Of a stretch of 64,000 nt of DNA, positions 9,990 to 18,039 are shown piece by piece. Location: positions 310,001-374,000 of the forward strand of contig NZ_JAAKGT010000001.1 in NCBI RefSeq assembly GCF_011043625.1, given 5' to 3'. The position numbers and the translations under genes are program-made. This DNA is from Caulobacter sp. 602-2. Lineage in GTDB: Bacteria > Pseudomonadota > Alphaproteobacteria > Caulobacterales > Caulobacteraceae. The notes under the pieces were generated by a model that worked only from the letters and a program-made list of their open reading frames with translations, had not been told where the DNA came from and did no database searches. The stretch's first letter is position 1, and the number at the start of each line of letters is the position of its first letter.

Positions 9990-10495
9990 TCTTCTCGATC
10001 CGCCCGACGACGACGGATGACGTGGCGGCCGTGGTCGCGGTGCATCGCGCGACCGCAACTATCCCAGGCGGCATCGCCCGGCGGCCAGAAGAGATCACCG
10101 ACGCCTATGTCGCCCGCATCCTCGGTGAAGCCTTGGCCGACGGCGTGGGCTTGGTGGCGGTCGACCAAGGCGGTGTCGTCATCGGCGAGATCCACGCCGT
10201 GCGCATTCCGGTGAAGCTGTTTTCCCACGTGCTGTCCGACCTGACGGTGGCCGTGCATCCCGACTGGCGGGGCAGGGGCGTCGGCTCGGCCCTGTTCCAA
10301 GCGCTGTTCGCCGCCGCACGGGCGATGGACCCGCCGATCGTGCGGGTGGAGTTGAACGCCGGCGCAGGCAACGCCGGGGCGATACAGCTCTACGAGCGAT
10401 TGGGGTTTCGTGTGGAAGGTCGGCTGGAGAAGCGCGGGCGGTTCCCGGACGGGTCGTTCGAGGACGACATCGCGATGGGGCTGATCCTGCGCTGA
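9986..10495 (+). CDS. GNAT-family N-acetyltransferase
   Basis: 169 residues from the ATG at 9986 overlapping the astB stop. The GNAT fold is shown by the LTVAVHPDWRGRGVGSALF acetyl-CoA-binding loop (R/QxxGxG/A) near residues 87-105 and by NAGAIQLYERLGFRVEGRLEKRGR near the C-terminus. It resembles small L-amino acid or phosphinothricin-type acetyltransferases. Being last in the ast operon suggests an amino-acid-derived substrate, but nothing in the sequence fixes it. Confidence 0.85.
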   Translation: MIFSIRPTTTDDVAAVVAVHRATATIPGGIARRPEEITDAYVARILGEALADGVGLVAVDQGGVVIGEIHAVRIPVKLFSHVLSDLTVAVHPDWRGRGVGSALFQALFAAARAMDPPIVRVELNAGAGNAGAIQLYERLGFRVEGRLEKRGRFPDGSFEDDIAMGLILR

Positions 10496-10517
10496 TCCCC
10501 TCCGGCCCTCCGGGCCA

Positions 10518-10570
10518 CCTCCCCCAGCGGGGGAGGATCTACGCCGCAGATGCTCCCCCTATGGGGGAGC
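10518..10570. repeat. Extragenic palindrome pair (G-run hairpins)
   Basis: Two hairpins lie between convergent genes: CCTCCCCC/GGGGGAGG at 10518-10536 and GCTCCCC/GGGGAGC at 10552-10570, followed by GTCGCGGAGCGACTGAGGGGG. This CTCCCC...GGGGAG plus GTCGC..GCGAC architecture is a familiar REP-like intergenic element in alphaproteobacteria. It may also act as a bidirectional terminator. Confidence 0.65.
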
Positions 10571-10602
10571 TGTCGCGGAGCGACTGAGGGGGCCGCCGCA
10601 GG

Positions 10603-11502
10603 CTAGCGCGCGATCCCGCTCGCCGTCATCGCCGTCACGCCGATCTCGCCCAGCCCCGACAGCAACCGCCGCAGGGCCGAGATCCGGAACGGTTGCCCCG
10701 TCACATACGGCGTCAGCGTGAAGCCCAGCACCCGCCCGCCGAACCGATCGGCGTCCTGAGCCAGATAGTCGGCCGCTTCCAGGACCTGGATCGCCCACTC
10801 GTCTTCGCTCTGGCGGCGGTCGATCATCAGGGCGCGGTCGTCGAGTTCGTTGGACAGCGGCAGGCCGATCACTTCGCCAGCGTCGGTCTTCATCGCCACC
10901 GGAACCTCGTCCTGCTCCCAGTCGAGGCAGATGTCGAAGCCGGCGGCGCGGATCAGGTCCAGCGTCGCGAACGACTGCTGGCGGGCGGGGCTGAGCCAAG
11001 CGCGGGGCGCAAGGCCCGCCGCGTCGAACCGCGCGCGCACCTCGGCCACCCAGGCGGCTTCCGTCTCACGATCCAGCCCGCCCCAATGGATGTGGGTGGT
11101 CGACAGGCCGTAGGCGGCGATCTCGTGGCCTTCGGCGAGGATCGCCTCGACCAGCGGCTTCAGCCGTTCCAGCTGGTCGGCGTTGATCGGGAAGGTCGCC
11201 TTCACCCCCTCCGCCTTCAATGCGTCCAGGATGCGGTAGACGCCCACCCGGTTGCCGTAGTCGCGCGTCGTGTAGTGGCGCAGGTCCGGATAGGGGGTGA
11301 CCATGGCACCGGGATGCTTGAACGGCTTGCCCGGCGGATTGAGCGGATGGTGCTCGATCGGCACGACGATCATCGCCGTAACGGCCGCGCCGCCGGGAAG
11401 GGCGATCGGTGCGCGCTGCGTGACCGGCCGCCATGCGTAGCGGTCCTGGTCCATGCCGTAGGAGCGGTGCGGATAGATCAGGTGTTCGTCAGGCAGCGGC
11501 AT
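10603..11502 (-). CDS. Polysaccharide-deacetylase-fold hydrolase 1 (PuuE-like)
   Basis: 299 residues, ATG at 11502. It contains the core of the NodB/CE4-like fold seen in PuuE allantoinases: RDYGNRVGVYRILDALKAEGVKATFPINADQLERL followed by GHEIAAYG and a later TLTPYVTGQPFRISALRRLL. No signal peptide is seen, so a cytoplasmic role on a small molecule fits better than cell-wall deacetylation. PuuE-type members hydrolyse a cyclic amide ring. It overlaps the paralogous gene upstream by 14 bp (11489-11502) and is last in an operon with an isocitrate-lyase-type enzyme and a LeuCD-type hydro-lyase. Substrate unknown. Confidence 0.8.
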   Translation of the reverse strand: MPLPDEHLIYPHRSYGMDQDRYAWRPVTQRAPIALPGGAAVTAMIVVPIEHHPLNPPGKPFKHPGAMVTPYPDLRHYTTRDYGNRVGVYRILDALKAEGVKATFPINADQLERLKPLVEAILAEGHEIAAYGLSTTHIHWGGLDRETEAAWVAEVRARFDAAGLAPRAWLSPARQQSFATLDLIRAAGFDICLDWEQDEVPVAMKTDAGEVIGLPLSNELDDRALMIDRRQSEDEWAIQVLEAADYLAQDADRFGGRVLGFTLTPYVTGQPFRISALRRLLSGLGEIGVTAMTASGIAR

Positions 11503-12433
11503 GGTCGAACCCCGTTCCGGGCGTGGCGAGGCCGCGGGCGGCGATGTCAGCCACGGTCTGGTCGAAGTAGTGGTCGCGATAGTGCTGCGCGATCTCGCGG
11601 GCCGTGGTGATCCACACCTCGTCGTGGCCGGCGATGTGGCGCAGGGCGTCCTCGAAGGGGCGGATGCGGTGCGGCTGGCTGACCAGATAGGCGTGCAGCG
11701 GGATGCACATCACCGTGCCCGACTTCTCGCCTTCCTCCAGCAGTTGGTCGAAGTGGCGCTTGAGGACGTCGGCATAGCGCCAGGGACTCATCGACAGCGC
11801 GCCGTAGGTGATGACGTCGTTGACCTCCAGCGAATAGGGCATCGAGATCAGCTTGCCGGTCCTGGTCTTCACCGGCTGGGGCTGGTCGTCCTGGAAGAGG
11901 TCGCAGGTGTACCAGAAGTCGTTTTCGGCCAAGAGGTCGAAGGTCTTCTCGGTGTGGGTCAGGGCCGGGGCCAGATAGCCGCGGATGCGCTGGCCGGTGG
12001 CGGCCTCGACCGAGCGGATCGAGTCCTCGATCACGGCCCGCTCCTGGGCCTCGTCCATGCCGTAGGAATAGCGTGTGTTGTAGATCCCGTGGCTGAAGAA
12101 CTCCCAGTTCCGCGCCACGCAGGCCTCGATGATCTCTGGATGGTGGTCCAGCAGGCCCACAGACAGCGAGATCGAGCCGCGCATGCCGTACTTGTCGAGC
12201 AGCTCCATCAGCCGCCAGTGGCCGACCCGGTTGCCCCAGTCGCGCTGGGAGTAGCCGACGACGTCCGGCGAGGGCTTGGGCCAGCCGGGGCGCTGCGGGT
12301 TCTTCGGCGGATCGAACTCGTAATATTCGATGTTCGGCGCGATCCAGAAGGCCAGCTTCTTGTCCCCGGGCCAGACGATCTTGGGCCGGTCGCGATAGGG
12401 CCAGTGGTCGTAGAGGTTGGGATCGGCCTGCAT
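11489..12433 (-). CDS. Polysaccharide-deacetylase-fold hydrolase 2 (PuuE-like)
   Basis: 314 residues from the ATG at 12433, chosen because GGAGG sits eight bases upstream. A GTG at 12454, overlapping the previous stop, would add seven residues and is the alternative. Motifs include SQRDWGNRVGHWRLMELLDKYG, EFFSHGIYNTRY and MCIPLHAYLVSQPHRIRPFEDALRHI, which are typical of the PuuE-like branch of the polysaccharide deacetylase family. It is a diverged paralogue of the following gene and both probably act in the same pathway, perhaps as a hetero-oligomer or on successive intermediates. No secretion signal. Confidence 0.8.
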   Translation of the reverse strand: MQADPNLYDHWPYRDRPKIVWPGDKKLAFWIAPNIEYYEFDPPKNPQRPGWPKPSPDVVGYSQRDWGNRVGHWRLMELLDKYGMRGSISLSVGLLDHHPEIIEACVARNWEFFSHGIYNTRYSYGMDEAQERAVIEDSIRSVEAATGQRIRGYLAPALTHTEKTFDLLAENDFWYTCDLFQDDQPQPVKTRTGKLISMPYSLEVNDVITYGALSMSPWRYADVLKRHFDQLLEEGEKSGTVMCIPLHAYLVSQPHRIRPFEDALRHIAGHDEVWITTAREIAQHYRDHYFDQTVADIAARGLATPGTGFDHAAA

Positions 12434-12450
12434 CGATAACGCCTCCAGAC

Positions 12451-13311
12451 TCACCCGGCGGCGTAGGCCGCGCCGGTGGCGGCCATATCAGCAAGGCCGA
12501 TGCGGTCGTTCACGCCGCCCATGTCGATCATCCGCTCTGCGAACGGACGGGTCGCGCCATTGGCCTTCAGGCTGGCGAGGAACGCTTCGGCCGTCGGCAC
12601 CAGGGCGCGCACCAGGGCGCCGGGCGAGATCACCAGCTTGAAGCCGATGCGGCCCAGCTCGTTCACATCCAGCAGCGGGGTCTTGCCGCCCTCGACCATG
12701 TTGGCCAGCAGCGGAACCCTTCCGGCGAAGGCATGGGCGATGGCGCTCATCTCGCCGATCGTGCGCGGGGCCTCGACGAACAGCACGTCGGCGCCGGCCT
12801 CGACATAGGCGTGGGCGCGGTCGAGCGCGGCCTCGAAGCCTTCCACCCCGATCGCATCCGTGCGGGCGATGATCAGGGTCTGATCGCTGGCCCGGGCGTC
12901 TAGCGCCGCGCGGATCTTGCCGGCCATCTCGGCGGTCGGAACCAGGCTCTTGTCGGCCAGGTGACCGCACTTCTTGGGAAAGGTCTGGTCTTCCAGCTGG
13001 ATGGCCGAGGCGCCCATGCGCTCGAAGATCCTCACAGTGCGCTGCACGTTGACGGCGTTGCCGAACCCCGTGTCGCCGTCGACGATCAGCGGCAGCTTCA
13101 CACGCTCGGCCACGCGGCCCACCACGTCGGCGACATGATCGAACGACACAAGGCCGATATCGGGCCGACCCAGCTGGGTGTAGGCGATCGAGGCGCCGGA
13201 GAGATAGATCGCCTCGAAGCCGGCCTGCTCGATCAGCAGGGCCGAGAGGGCGTCATAGGCGCCGGGGGCCAGCAGCGGCGTGTCTTGGGCGAGGCGGTCG
13301 CGCAGGCTCAT
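12451..13311 (-). CDS. Isocitrate lyase/PEP mutase superfamily lyase (2,3-dimethylmalate or methylisocitrate lyase-like)
   Basis: 286 residues. The family's TIM-barrel signatures are visible: GAYDALSALLIEQAGFEAIYLSGA near the N-terminus, DGDTGFGNAVNV (Mg-binding Asp), AIQLEDQTFPKKCGH (the KKCGH active-site loop with the catalytic Cys) and IARTDA. Members split or rearrange C-C or C-P bonds of 2-hydroxy-dicarboxylates. Presence of the KKCGH loop argues for a lyase rather than a PEP mutase. It is coupled by 4 bp to the LeuD-type gene. The combination with a LeuCD-type hydratase is the one seen for dimethylmaleate hydratase plus dimethylmalate lyase in nicotinate fermentation, so a hydratase-then-lyase sequence is plausible; the actual substrate is unknown. 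Confidence 0.85.
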   Translation of the reverse strand: MSLRDRLAQDTPLLAPGAYDALSALLIEQAGFEAIYLSGASIAYTQLGRPDIGLVSFDHVADVVGRVAERVKLPLIVDGDTGFGNAVNVQRTVRIFERMGASAIQLEDQTFPKKCGHLADKSLVPTAEMAGKIRAALDARASDQTLIIARTDAIGVEGFEAALDRAHAYVEAGADVLFVEAPRTIGEMSAIAHAFAGRVPLLANMVEGGKTPLLDVNELGRIGFKLVISPGALVRALVPTAEAFLASLKANGATRPFAERMIDMGGVNDRIGLADMAATGAAYAAG

Positions 13312-13796
13312 GCGGCGGCTCCCTTCAGGCGGCGTTTCAGGTGCGGGATCAGGCCGCCGTCCTCGATCATCGCCATCAGGTGCGGCGGGATCGGCGTCAG
13401 GGCGTAGACCTTGCCCGTGGTGATGTTCTCGAGACGTCCGGCGACCGGATCCAGCTGGATCCGGTCGCCGTCGCTCACCTCGCCGACCTGGGGAAACACG
13501 AAGGCCGGCAAGCCGAGGTTGATGGCGTTGCGGTAGAAGATGCGGGCGAACGAGGTCGCCAGCACCGCAGAGACGCCAAGAAGTCGAAGGGAGACGGCCG
13601 CCTGCTCGCGCGACGAGCCGAGGCCGAAATTGGCGCCGGCGAACACCACGTCGCCGGGCTGGACGGTTGCGGCGAAGTCCGGCGCGATGGCCCGCAGGCA
13701 GTGCTGGGCCAACTGCGCCGGCGGCAGCTTCATCAGGTTGCCGGGGGCCAGGAGATCGGTGTCGACAGCGTCGCCGAAGACGAAGGCGCGGGACAT
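13308..13796 (-). CDS. LeuD/aconitase-swivel-type hydro-lyase small subunit
   Basis: 162 residues from the ATG at 13796, which overlaps the large-subunit stop. It has the swivelling-domain motifs VFGDAVDTDLLAPG and GANFGLGSSREQAA (the GSSR substrate-binding loop) and RIFYRNAINLGLPAF. Length is in the short archaeal-type LeuD/HacB range. With the large subunit it would form a [4Fe-4S] hydro-lyase that isomerises or hydrates a dicarboxylic or tricarboxylic acid. The genomic context is catabolic (acyl-CoA enzymes, lyases), with no leuA or leuB nearby, so leucine biosynthesis is unlikely to be its job. Confidence 0.85.
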   Translation of the reverse strand: MSRAFVFGDAVDTDLLAPGNLMKLPPAQLAQHCLRAIAPDFAATVQPGDVVFAGANFGLGSSREQAAVSLRLLGVSAVLATSFARIFYRNAINLGLPAFVFPQVGEVSDGDRIQLDPVAGRLENITTGKVYALTPIPPHLMAMIEDGGLIPHLKRRLKGAAA

Positions 13797-15088
13797 CAGG
13801 CGGCTCCCGTCAGGAAAGGGCGGGGATCGACGATGCGGCCGGCCGCCGCCGCGGCGGCCACGGCGTAGGGCGAGCCGAGATAGACCTTGGCCCCCGCATG
13901 GCCCATGCGGCCCTGGAAGTTGCGATTGGTCGAGGAGATGCAGGTTTCGCCCTCGGCCAGGATCCCCGCACCCATACCGGCGCAAGCGCCGCAGCCCGAC
14001 GGCATCAGCACCGCACCCGCCGCGAGCAGAGTCTCCATCACGCCCTCGCGGGCGGCCAGTTCCGCCGTGCGGGCCGAACCCGGGGCCACCAGCAGGCGCA
14101 CGCCCGGGGCCACGCGCCGCCCTTTCAGCACGTCGGCGGCCATCCGCAGATCCTCGATCTTGGCTCCCACGCAGGCGCCGATATAGGCCTGATCGATGCG
14201 GACCTCGGAGAACTCGGTCGCGTCGCGGGTGTTGGCCGGCGAGTGCGGGGCGGCGATCTGCGGAACCAGATCGGCGGCGTCGAAGCGGTGCACGGCGGCG
14301 TAGGTCGCGTCGGCGTCCGAGTGCAGGGCCAGGGCTGAGGTCTGGTCGACGACCGGCGCGCCGCGCTCGGCCAGATAGGCGAAGGTGACGGCGTCAGGCG
14401 GGACGACGCCGGTCTCGGCGCCCAGCTCGGCGGCCATGTTGGCCAGCACCATGCGCTCGGCCATCGGCATGGCCTCGACGAGGGGGCCGGCGAATTCCAC
14501 CGCCTTGAAGGCGTTGTCCATGCCCAGTTCCCGGCACAGGAACAGCATGACGTCCTTGGCGGTGACGCCGGGTGCGAAGCTTCCGCTCCACTCGACGCGG
14601 ATCGTTTCGGGCACGGCCAGCCAGGTCTCGCCGGTCGCGGCGATGGCGGCCATGTCGGTGGCGCCGTATCCGGCCGCATAGGCCCCGAAAGCCCCGGCCG
14701 TGGGCGTGTGGCTGTCGCCGCCGGCGATGAAGGCGCCCGGACGGATCAGGCCGTGTTCGGGCAGGACAAGGTGGCAGATGCCGACCATGTCGAAGAAGTT
14801 GGCGACGCCATAGTCGCGGGCGAAGTCGCGCGTGGTCTTCAGGATCGCCGCCGATTCCGCGTCGACGGCCGGCACGTAGTGGTCCGAGACGATCGCCACC
14901 TTGGACGGGTCCCAAAGGCCCACGCCCAGCTCCTCAAGCAGCGGACGCCAGCGGCGCGGGCCGCTGCTGTCGTGCGCGAAGGCCAGATCGACCTTGGCCG
15001 TCACGAGGTCGCCGGCGCGCACGTCCGGCAGGCCCGCGGCCTTGGCGATCACCTTCTCGACGAGCGTTCTTCCGCCCACTTGGCCCAT
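13796..15088 (-). CDS. LeuC/aconitase-type hydro-lyase large subunit
   Basis: 430 residues from the ATG at 15088 (MGQVGGRTLVEKVIAKAAG). Iron-sulfur ligands appear as the Cys in AYIGACVGAKIEDLR (the usual GSCTN position, here GACVG) and the pair in PSGCGACAG. The length (about 430) matches the archaeal-type LeuC/HacA/DmdA branch rather than the longer leucine-biosynthetic LeuC. The VG in place of TN next to the first Cys suggests an altered substrate. It is first gene of a five-gene operon running leftward, divergent from gcdH across 126 bp that must contain both promoters. Confidence 0.88.
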   Translation of the reverse strand: MGQVGGRTLVEKVIAKAAGLPDVRAGDLVTAKVDLAFAHDSSGPRRWRPLLEELGVGLWDPSKVAIVSDHYVPAVDAESAAILKTTRDFARDYGVANFFDMVGICHLVLPEHGLIRPGAFIAGGDSHTPTAGAFGAYAAGYGATDMAAIAATGETWLAVPETIRVEWSGSFAPGVTAKDVMLFLCRELGMDNAFKAVEFAGPLVEAMPMAERMVLANMAAELGAETGVVPPDAVTFAYLAERGAPVVDQTSALALHSDADATYAAVHRFDAADLVPQIAAPHSPANTRDATEFSEVRIDQAYIGACVGAKIEDLRMAADVLKGRRVAPGVRLLVAPGSARTAELAAREGVMETLLAAGAVLMPSGCGACAGMGAGILAEGETCISSTNRNFQGRMGHAGAKVYLGSPYAVAAAAAAGRIVDPRPFLTGAA

Positions 15089-15214
15089 CAACCTAATCGC
15101 CTCCCGGTCAAATCCAGCGGCGACCGGGGTAGGCGCGAGGCCCCCGGCTAGAAAGGCGGAAGTTCAGATCAATTGCTGTGCGGTCATTTGCGGCCGCCGG
15201 AGGACTAGCCTTCC

Positions 15215-16405
15215 ATGCCCCTCGACGCCGCCCCTCAAGTCGCCGGTTTTGACTGGAAAGACCCGCTCGCGCTCGACGCCCGCCTGACCGAGGACGAGCG
15301 CCTGATCCGCGACGCCGCGCGCGACTACGCCCAGGAGCAACTGCTGCCGCGCGTGGTCTCCGCCTATGCCGACGGCCGTTTCGATCGCCAGATCATGACC
15401 GAGATGGGCCAGCTTGGCCTGCTGGGCTCGACCCTGCCCGACGAGTACGGCGGCGCGGGCGTCAGCCACGTGGCCTATGGCCTCGCCGCCGCCGAGATCG
15501 AGGCCGTCGACAGCGGCTACCGCTCGGCCATGAGCGTGCAGTCTTCCCTCGTCATGTACCCGATCTACGCCTTCGGCTCGGAAGAGCAGAAGCGCAAGTG
15601 GCTGCCGGGCATGGCGCGTGGCGAGCTGATCGGCTGCTTTGGCCTCACCGAGGCCGACGGCGGCTCGGATCCAGGCTCGATGCGCACCGTGGCTCGCAAG
15701 GTGGACGGCGGCTACCTGCTGAACGGCGCCAAGATGTGGATCACCAACAGCCCGATCGCCGACGTCGCGCTGGTCTGGGCCAAGCTCGACGGCGACATCC
15801 GCGGCTTCCTGGTCGAGCGCGGGACCGAAGGCTTCTCCACCCCGAAGATCGACGACAAGCTCAGCTTGCGCGCCTCGATCACCGGCGAGATCGTGCTGCA
15901 GGACGTGCTGGTGCCGGAAGACGCCATGCTGCCGAACGTGAAGGGCCTGCGCGGTCCGTTCTCGTGCCTGAACAAGGCTCGCTACGGCATCGCCTGGGGC
16001 GCGATGGGCGCGGCGCGCTTCTGCCTGGAGACCAGCGCGGCCTATGTCGCCGACCGGGTCGTCTTCGGTCGTCCGCTGGCCGCCCGACAGCTGATCCAGA
16101 AGAAGCTGGCCGACATGCAGACCGAGATCGCCCTGGGCTTCGAAGGCGCACTGGCGCTGGGTCGTCGCCTCGACGCCGGTGACTGGGTTCCGGAAGCCAT
16201 CAGCCTTCTCAAGCGCAACAACTGCGGCAAGGCGCTGATCATCGCCCGCGAGGCCCGCGACATCCACGGCGGGGCCGGCATCTCCGGCGCCAGCCACGTG
16301 ATGCGTCACGCCGCCAACCTCGAGACGGTCAACACCTACGAAGGCGCGGCCGATGTCCACGCCCTGATCCTTGGCCGGGCGATCACCGGCCTGGCGGCTT
16401 TCTGA
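15215..16405 (+). CDS. gcdH: Glutaryl-CoA dehydrogenase
   Basis: 396 residues. The features separating GCDH from other acyl-CoA dehydrogenases are present: [16 protein letters not shown] (the Arg that binds the glutaryl carboxylate), the FAD-binding [15 protein letters not shown] and [46 protein letters not shown] and the catalytic base near residue 376 in [20 protein letters not shown]. It oxidises and decarboxylates glutaryl-CoA to crotonyl-CoA. It could be the cell's housekeeping enzyme for lysine/tryptophan breakdown or the end point of the flanking catabolic island. The next gene follows after 11 bp. Confidence 0.92.
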   Translation: MPLDAAPQVAGFDWKDPLALDARLTEDERLIRDAARDYAQEQLLPRVVSAYADGRFDRQIMTEMGQLGLLGSTLPDEYGGAGVSHVAYGLAAAEIEAVDSGYRSAMSVQSSLVMYPIYAFGSEEQKRKWLPGMARGELIGCFGLTEADGGSDPGSMRTVARKVDGGYLLNGAKMWITNSPIADVALVWAKLDGDIRGFLVERGTEGFSTPKIDDKLSLRASITGEIVLQDVLVPEDAMLPNVKGLRGPFSCLNKARYGIAWGAMGAARFCLETSAAYVADRVVFGRPLAARQLIQKKLADMQTEIALGFEGALALGRRLDAGDWVPEAISLLKRNNCGKALIIAREARDIHGGAGISGASHVMRHAANLETVNTYEGAADVHALILGRAITGLAAF

Positions 16406-16416
16406 GGGGCGGGGCG

Positions 16417-17139
16417 ATGAAGCACCAGACCATCCGCGGCAAGATCCTCTACACCTCGCGCAAGCCGGGCCGGGAGGGGCAGGAGCGGGGCCGCGAGCAC
16501 TTCACCATGACCCGCCACACCGACGGCAAGGTGACGATCCGCGCCCAGTGCGAGATCGACGAGCCCGATCCCACCGTCCTGCGCGACGCCATCTATTCGC
16601 TCGACGAGCACGGTCGGCCGATGGACCTGCATCTGCGCCTGACGGTCGGCGACCGGTTCATGGGCTCGGGCTGGTTCCGGTTCACCGAGGACTTCATCGA
16701 GTGCGAAAGCCACGGTCCGTCGATCGGTCGGCTGTCGCAGAAGATGCCGACCAACGGCTTCTTCGACGGCTTCGGCACCCACCCGATCATCGGCGACGCC
16801 TACATCTGCAAGGTGATGGACATCGCCAAGGGGCCGCACAAGCGCAAGCTGCGCATCTTCCTGCCGTCGGTCGACCACCGGGGCGCCACGCCGCCGCAGA
16901 TCGTCGAGAGCAGCATCACGCTCGAGTATCTCGGCGAGGAGGAAGCCACGACGCCGGCCGGAACCTTCGCCTGCCGTCACTTCCGCTTCCTGGGCGAGGA
17001 CGGCGGCATGGTCAGCAAGGACGGCGAGCACCCGACCTACGACATGTGGGTCACCGCCGACGAGGACTCGCTTTTCGTGAAGGGCGGCGTCGGCGGCTAC
17101 ATGCAGACCTGGTACGAACTGGTCGAACTGGCGCGCTGA
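16417..17139 (+). CDS. Conserved hypothetical protein co-transcribed with gcdH
   Basis: 240 residues, ATG at 16417, a likely operon partner of gcdH. No signal peptide or membrane segment. The sequence is rich in beta-type alternation (GDRFMGSGWFRFTEDFIECES, GTFACRHFRFLGEDG) and ends MWVTADEDSLFVKGGVGGYMQTWYELVEL. This is reminiscent of DUF3108-like beta-barrel folds, although that similarity is only an impression. No catalytic motif is recognised. The context suggests a role near acyl-CoA metabolism. Confidence 0.7.
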   Translation: MKHQTIRGKILYTSRKPGREGQERGREHFTMTRHTDGKVTIRAQCEIDEPDPTVLRDAIYSLDEHGRPMDLHLRLTVGDRFMGSGWFRFTEDFIECESHGPSIGRLSQKMPTNGFFDGFGTHPIIGDAYICKVMDIAKGPHKRKLRIFLPSVDHRGATPPQIVESSITLEYLGEEEATTPAGTFACRHFRFLGEDGGMVSKDGEHPTYDMWVTADEDSLFVKGGVGGYMQTWYELVELAR

Positions 17140-17145
17140 GCGCCT

Positions 17146-17250
17146 TGCGTCCTTCGAGGCCCGCTGCGCGGGCGCCTCAGGATGAGGATCTCAGAGCAGT
17201 GATTTCCTCATCCTGAGGTGCGAGCCCGAGGGCGAGCCTCGAAGGACGCA
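17146..17250. repeat. Long extragenic inverted repeat
   Basis: Perfect 15-bp arms (17146-17160 and 17236-17250, starting TGCGTCCTTCGAGGC) enclose a second perfect 14-bp inverted repeat (17175-17188 with 17205-17218, CCTCAGGATGAGGA). The whole stretch can fold into one long cruciform between two convergent genes. The CCTTCGAGGC...CTCAGGATGAGGA pattern is a common dispersed intergenic element in Caulobacter-like genomes and may terminate both transcripts. Confidence 0.75.
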
Positions 17251-17256
17251 TGACCT

Positions 17257-18039
17257 CTAGCGCTCCGGAAACACGGCCTTGCGCTTCTGCAGGAACGCCG
17301 AGCGTCCTTCGATGAAGTCAGGCCCCGATACCGACTCCACGAAGGCCGCGCGCGTGGCCGCGTCGTCCTCGACGGCGCCGGCCAGGATCGCCCGGATCGT
17401 CGCCTTGATCGCCCGGACGGAGCGCTGCGACGCCGCCGCGATCTCGGCCGCCTTGGTCGCCGCGGCGGCATGGGTGTCGGCTTCCACCGCATCCACCAAG
17501 CCAAGCCGCAGAGCCTCGTCAGCGCCCAGCAGCCTGCCCGTGAACAGGATGTCCCTGGCGGCAGAAGCCCCCACGGCGTCGACCAGGCGCTTGGTGTCTT
17601 CCAGGCTGTAGGTGAGACCCAGCTTGGCCGGGGTGATGGCCAGGCGCGCGTTCGGCGCGGCGATCCGCAGGTCGCAGGCCAGGGCGATCGCCAGGCCGCC
17701 GCCGACGCAGGCGCCCTCGATGGCCGCCAGCACGGGCTTTTCCAGGCCCGCGATCGCGCCGACCCCGCCGGCGACGGCGGCGTTGTAGTCGGCGGCGCTC
17801 TGCGACGTGGCATAGACGGCCTCGAACTCGCCGATGTCGGCGCCGGCGGCGAAATGGCCGCCGCGACCGGTGACGATCAGCACCTTGGCGGCGGAGGCCG
17901 TGAAGGCCGCGCAGGCCTCGGGCAGGGCCAGCCACATGGCCAGGGCGATGGCGTTGCGCTTGGCGGGCCGGTCGAAGGCCAGGGTGGCGACGTCGCCGTC
18001 GATGGCGAGGGCCAGCGCCCCGTCGACAAAAGTGGTCAT
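17257..18039 (-). CDS. Enoyl-CoA hydratase/isomerase (crotonase) family protein
   Basis: 260 residues. Crotonase signatures are visible: FDRPAKRNAIALAMW, the oxyanion-hole HFAAGADIGEFE, and GLEKPVLAAIEGACVGGGLAIALACDLRIAAPNARLAITPAKLGL. The glutamate usually placed after the GGG/ACD block is not in its canonical position (ITPAKLGL in place of xxPEvxLG), so it may be an isomerase or hydrolase rather than a straightforward hydratase. The start ATG at 18039 overlaps the amidase stop by 4 bp, so it is the last gene of the MmgE-CoA ligase-amidase-crotonase operon. Confidence 0.87.
   Translation of the reverse strand: MTTFVDGALALAIDGDVATLAFDRPAKRNAIALAMWLALPEACAAFTASAAKVLIVTGRGGHFAAGADIGEFEAVYATSQSAADYNAAVAGGVGAIAGLEKPVLAAIEGACVGGGLAIALACDLRIAAPNARLAITPAKLGLTYSLEDTKRLVDAVGASAARDILFTGRLLGADEALRLGLVDAVEADTHAAAATKAAEIAAASQRSVRAIKATIRAILAGAVEDDAATRAAFVESVSGPDFIEGRSAFLQKRKAVFPER

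Noticed and set aside
10603..12433. Chitin or peptidoglycan deacetylases
   Set aside because: No signal peptides and closer motif match to the PuuE/allantoinase branch; neighbours are CoA-ester and organic acid enzymes.
13796..15088. Reading the LeuC/LeuD genes as the leucine biosynthesis enzymes
   Set aside because: Short archaeal-type subunits, altered GACVG cluster motif, and co-transcription with a lyase and PuuE-like hydrolases instead of leuA/leuB argue for a catabolic hydro-lyase.
15164..16360. 398-codon minus-strand frame opposite gcdH
   Set aside because: gcdH has conserved catalytic motifs throughout; the antisense product has none.
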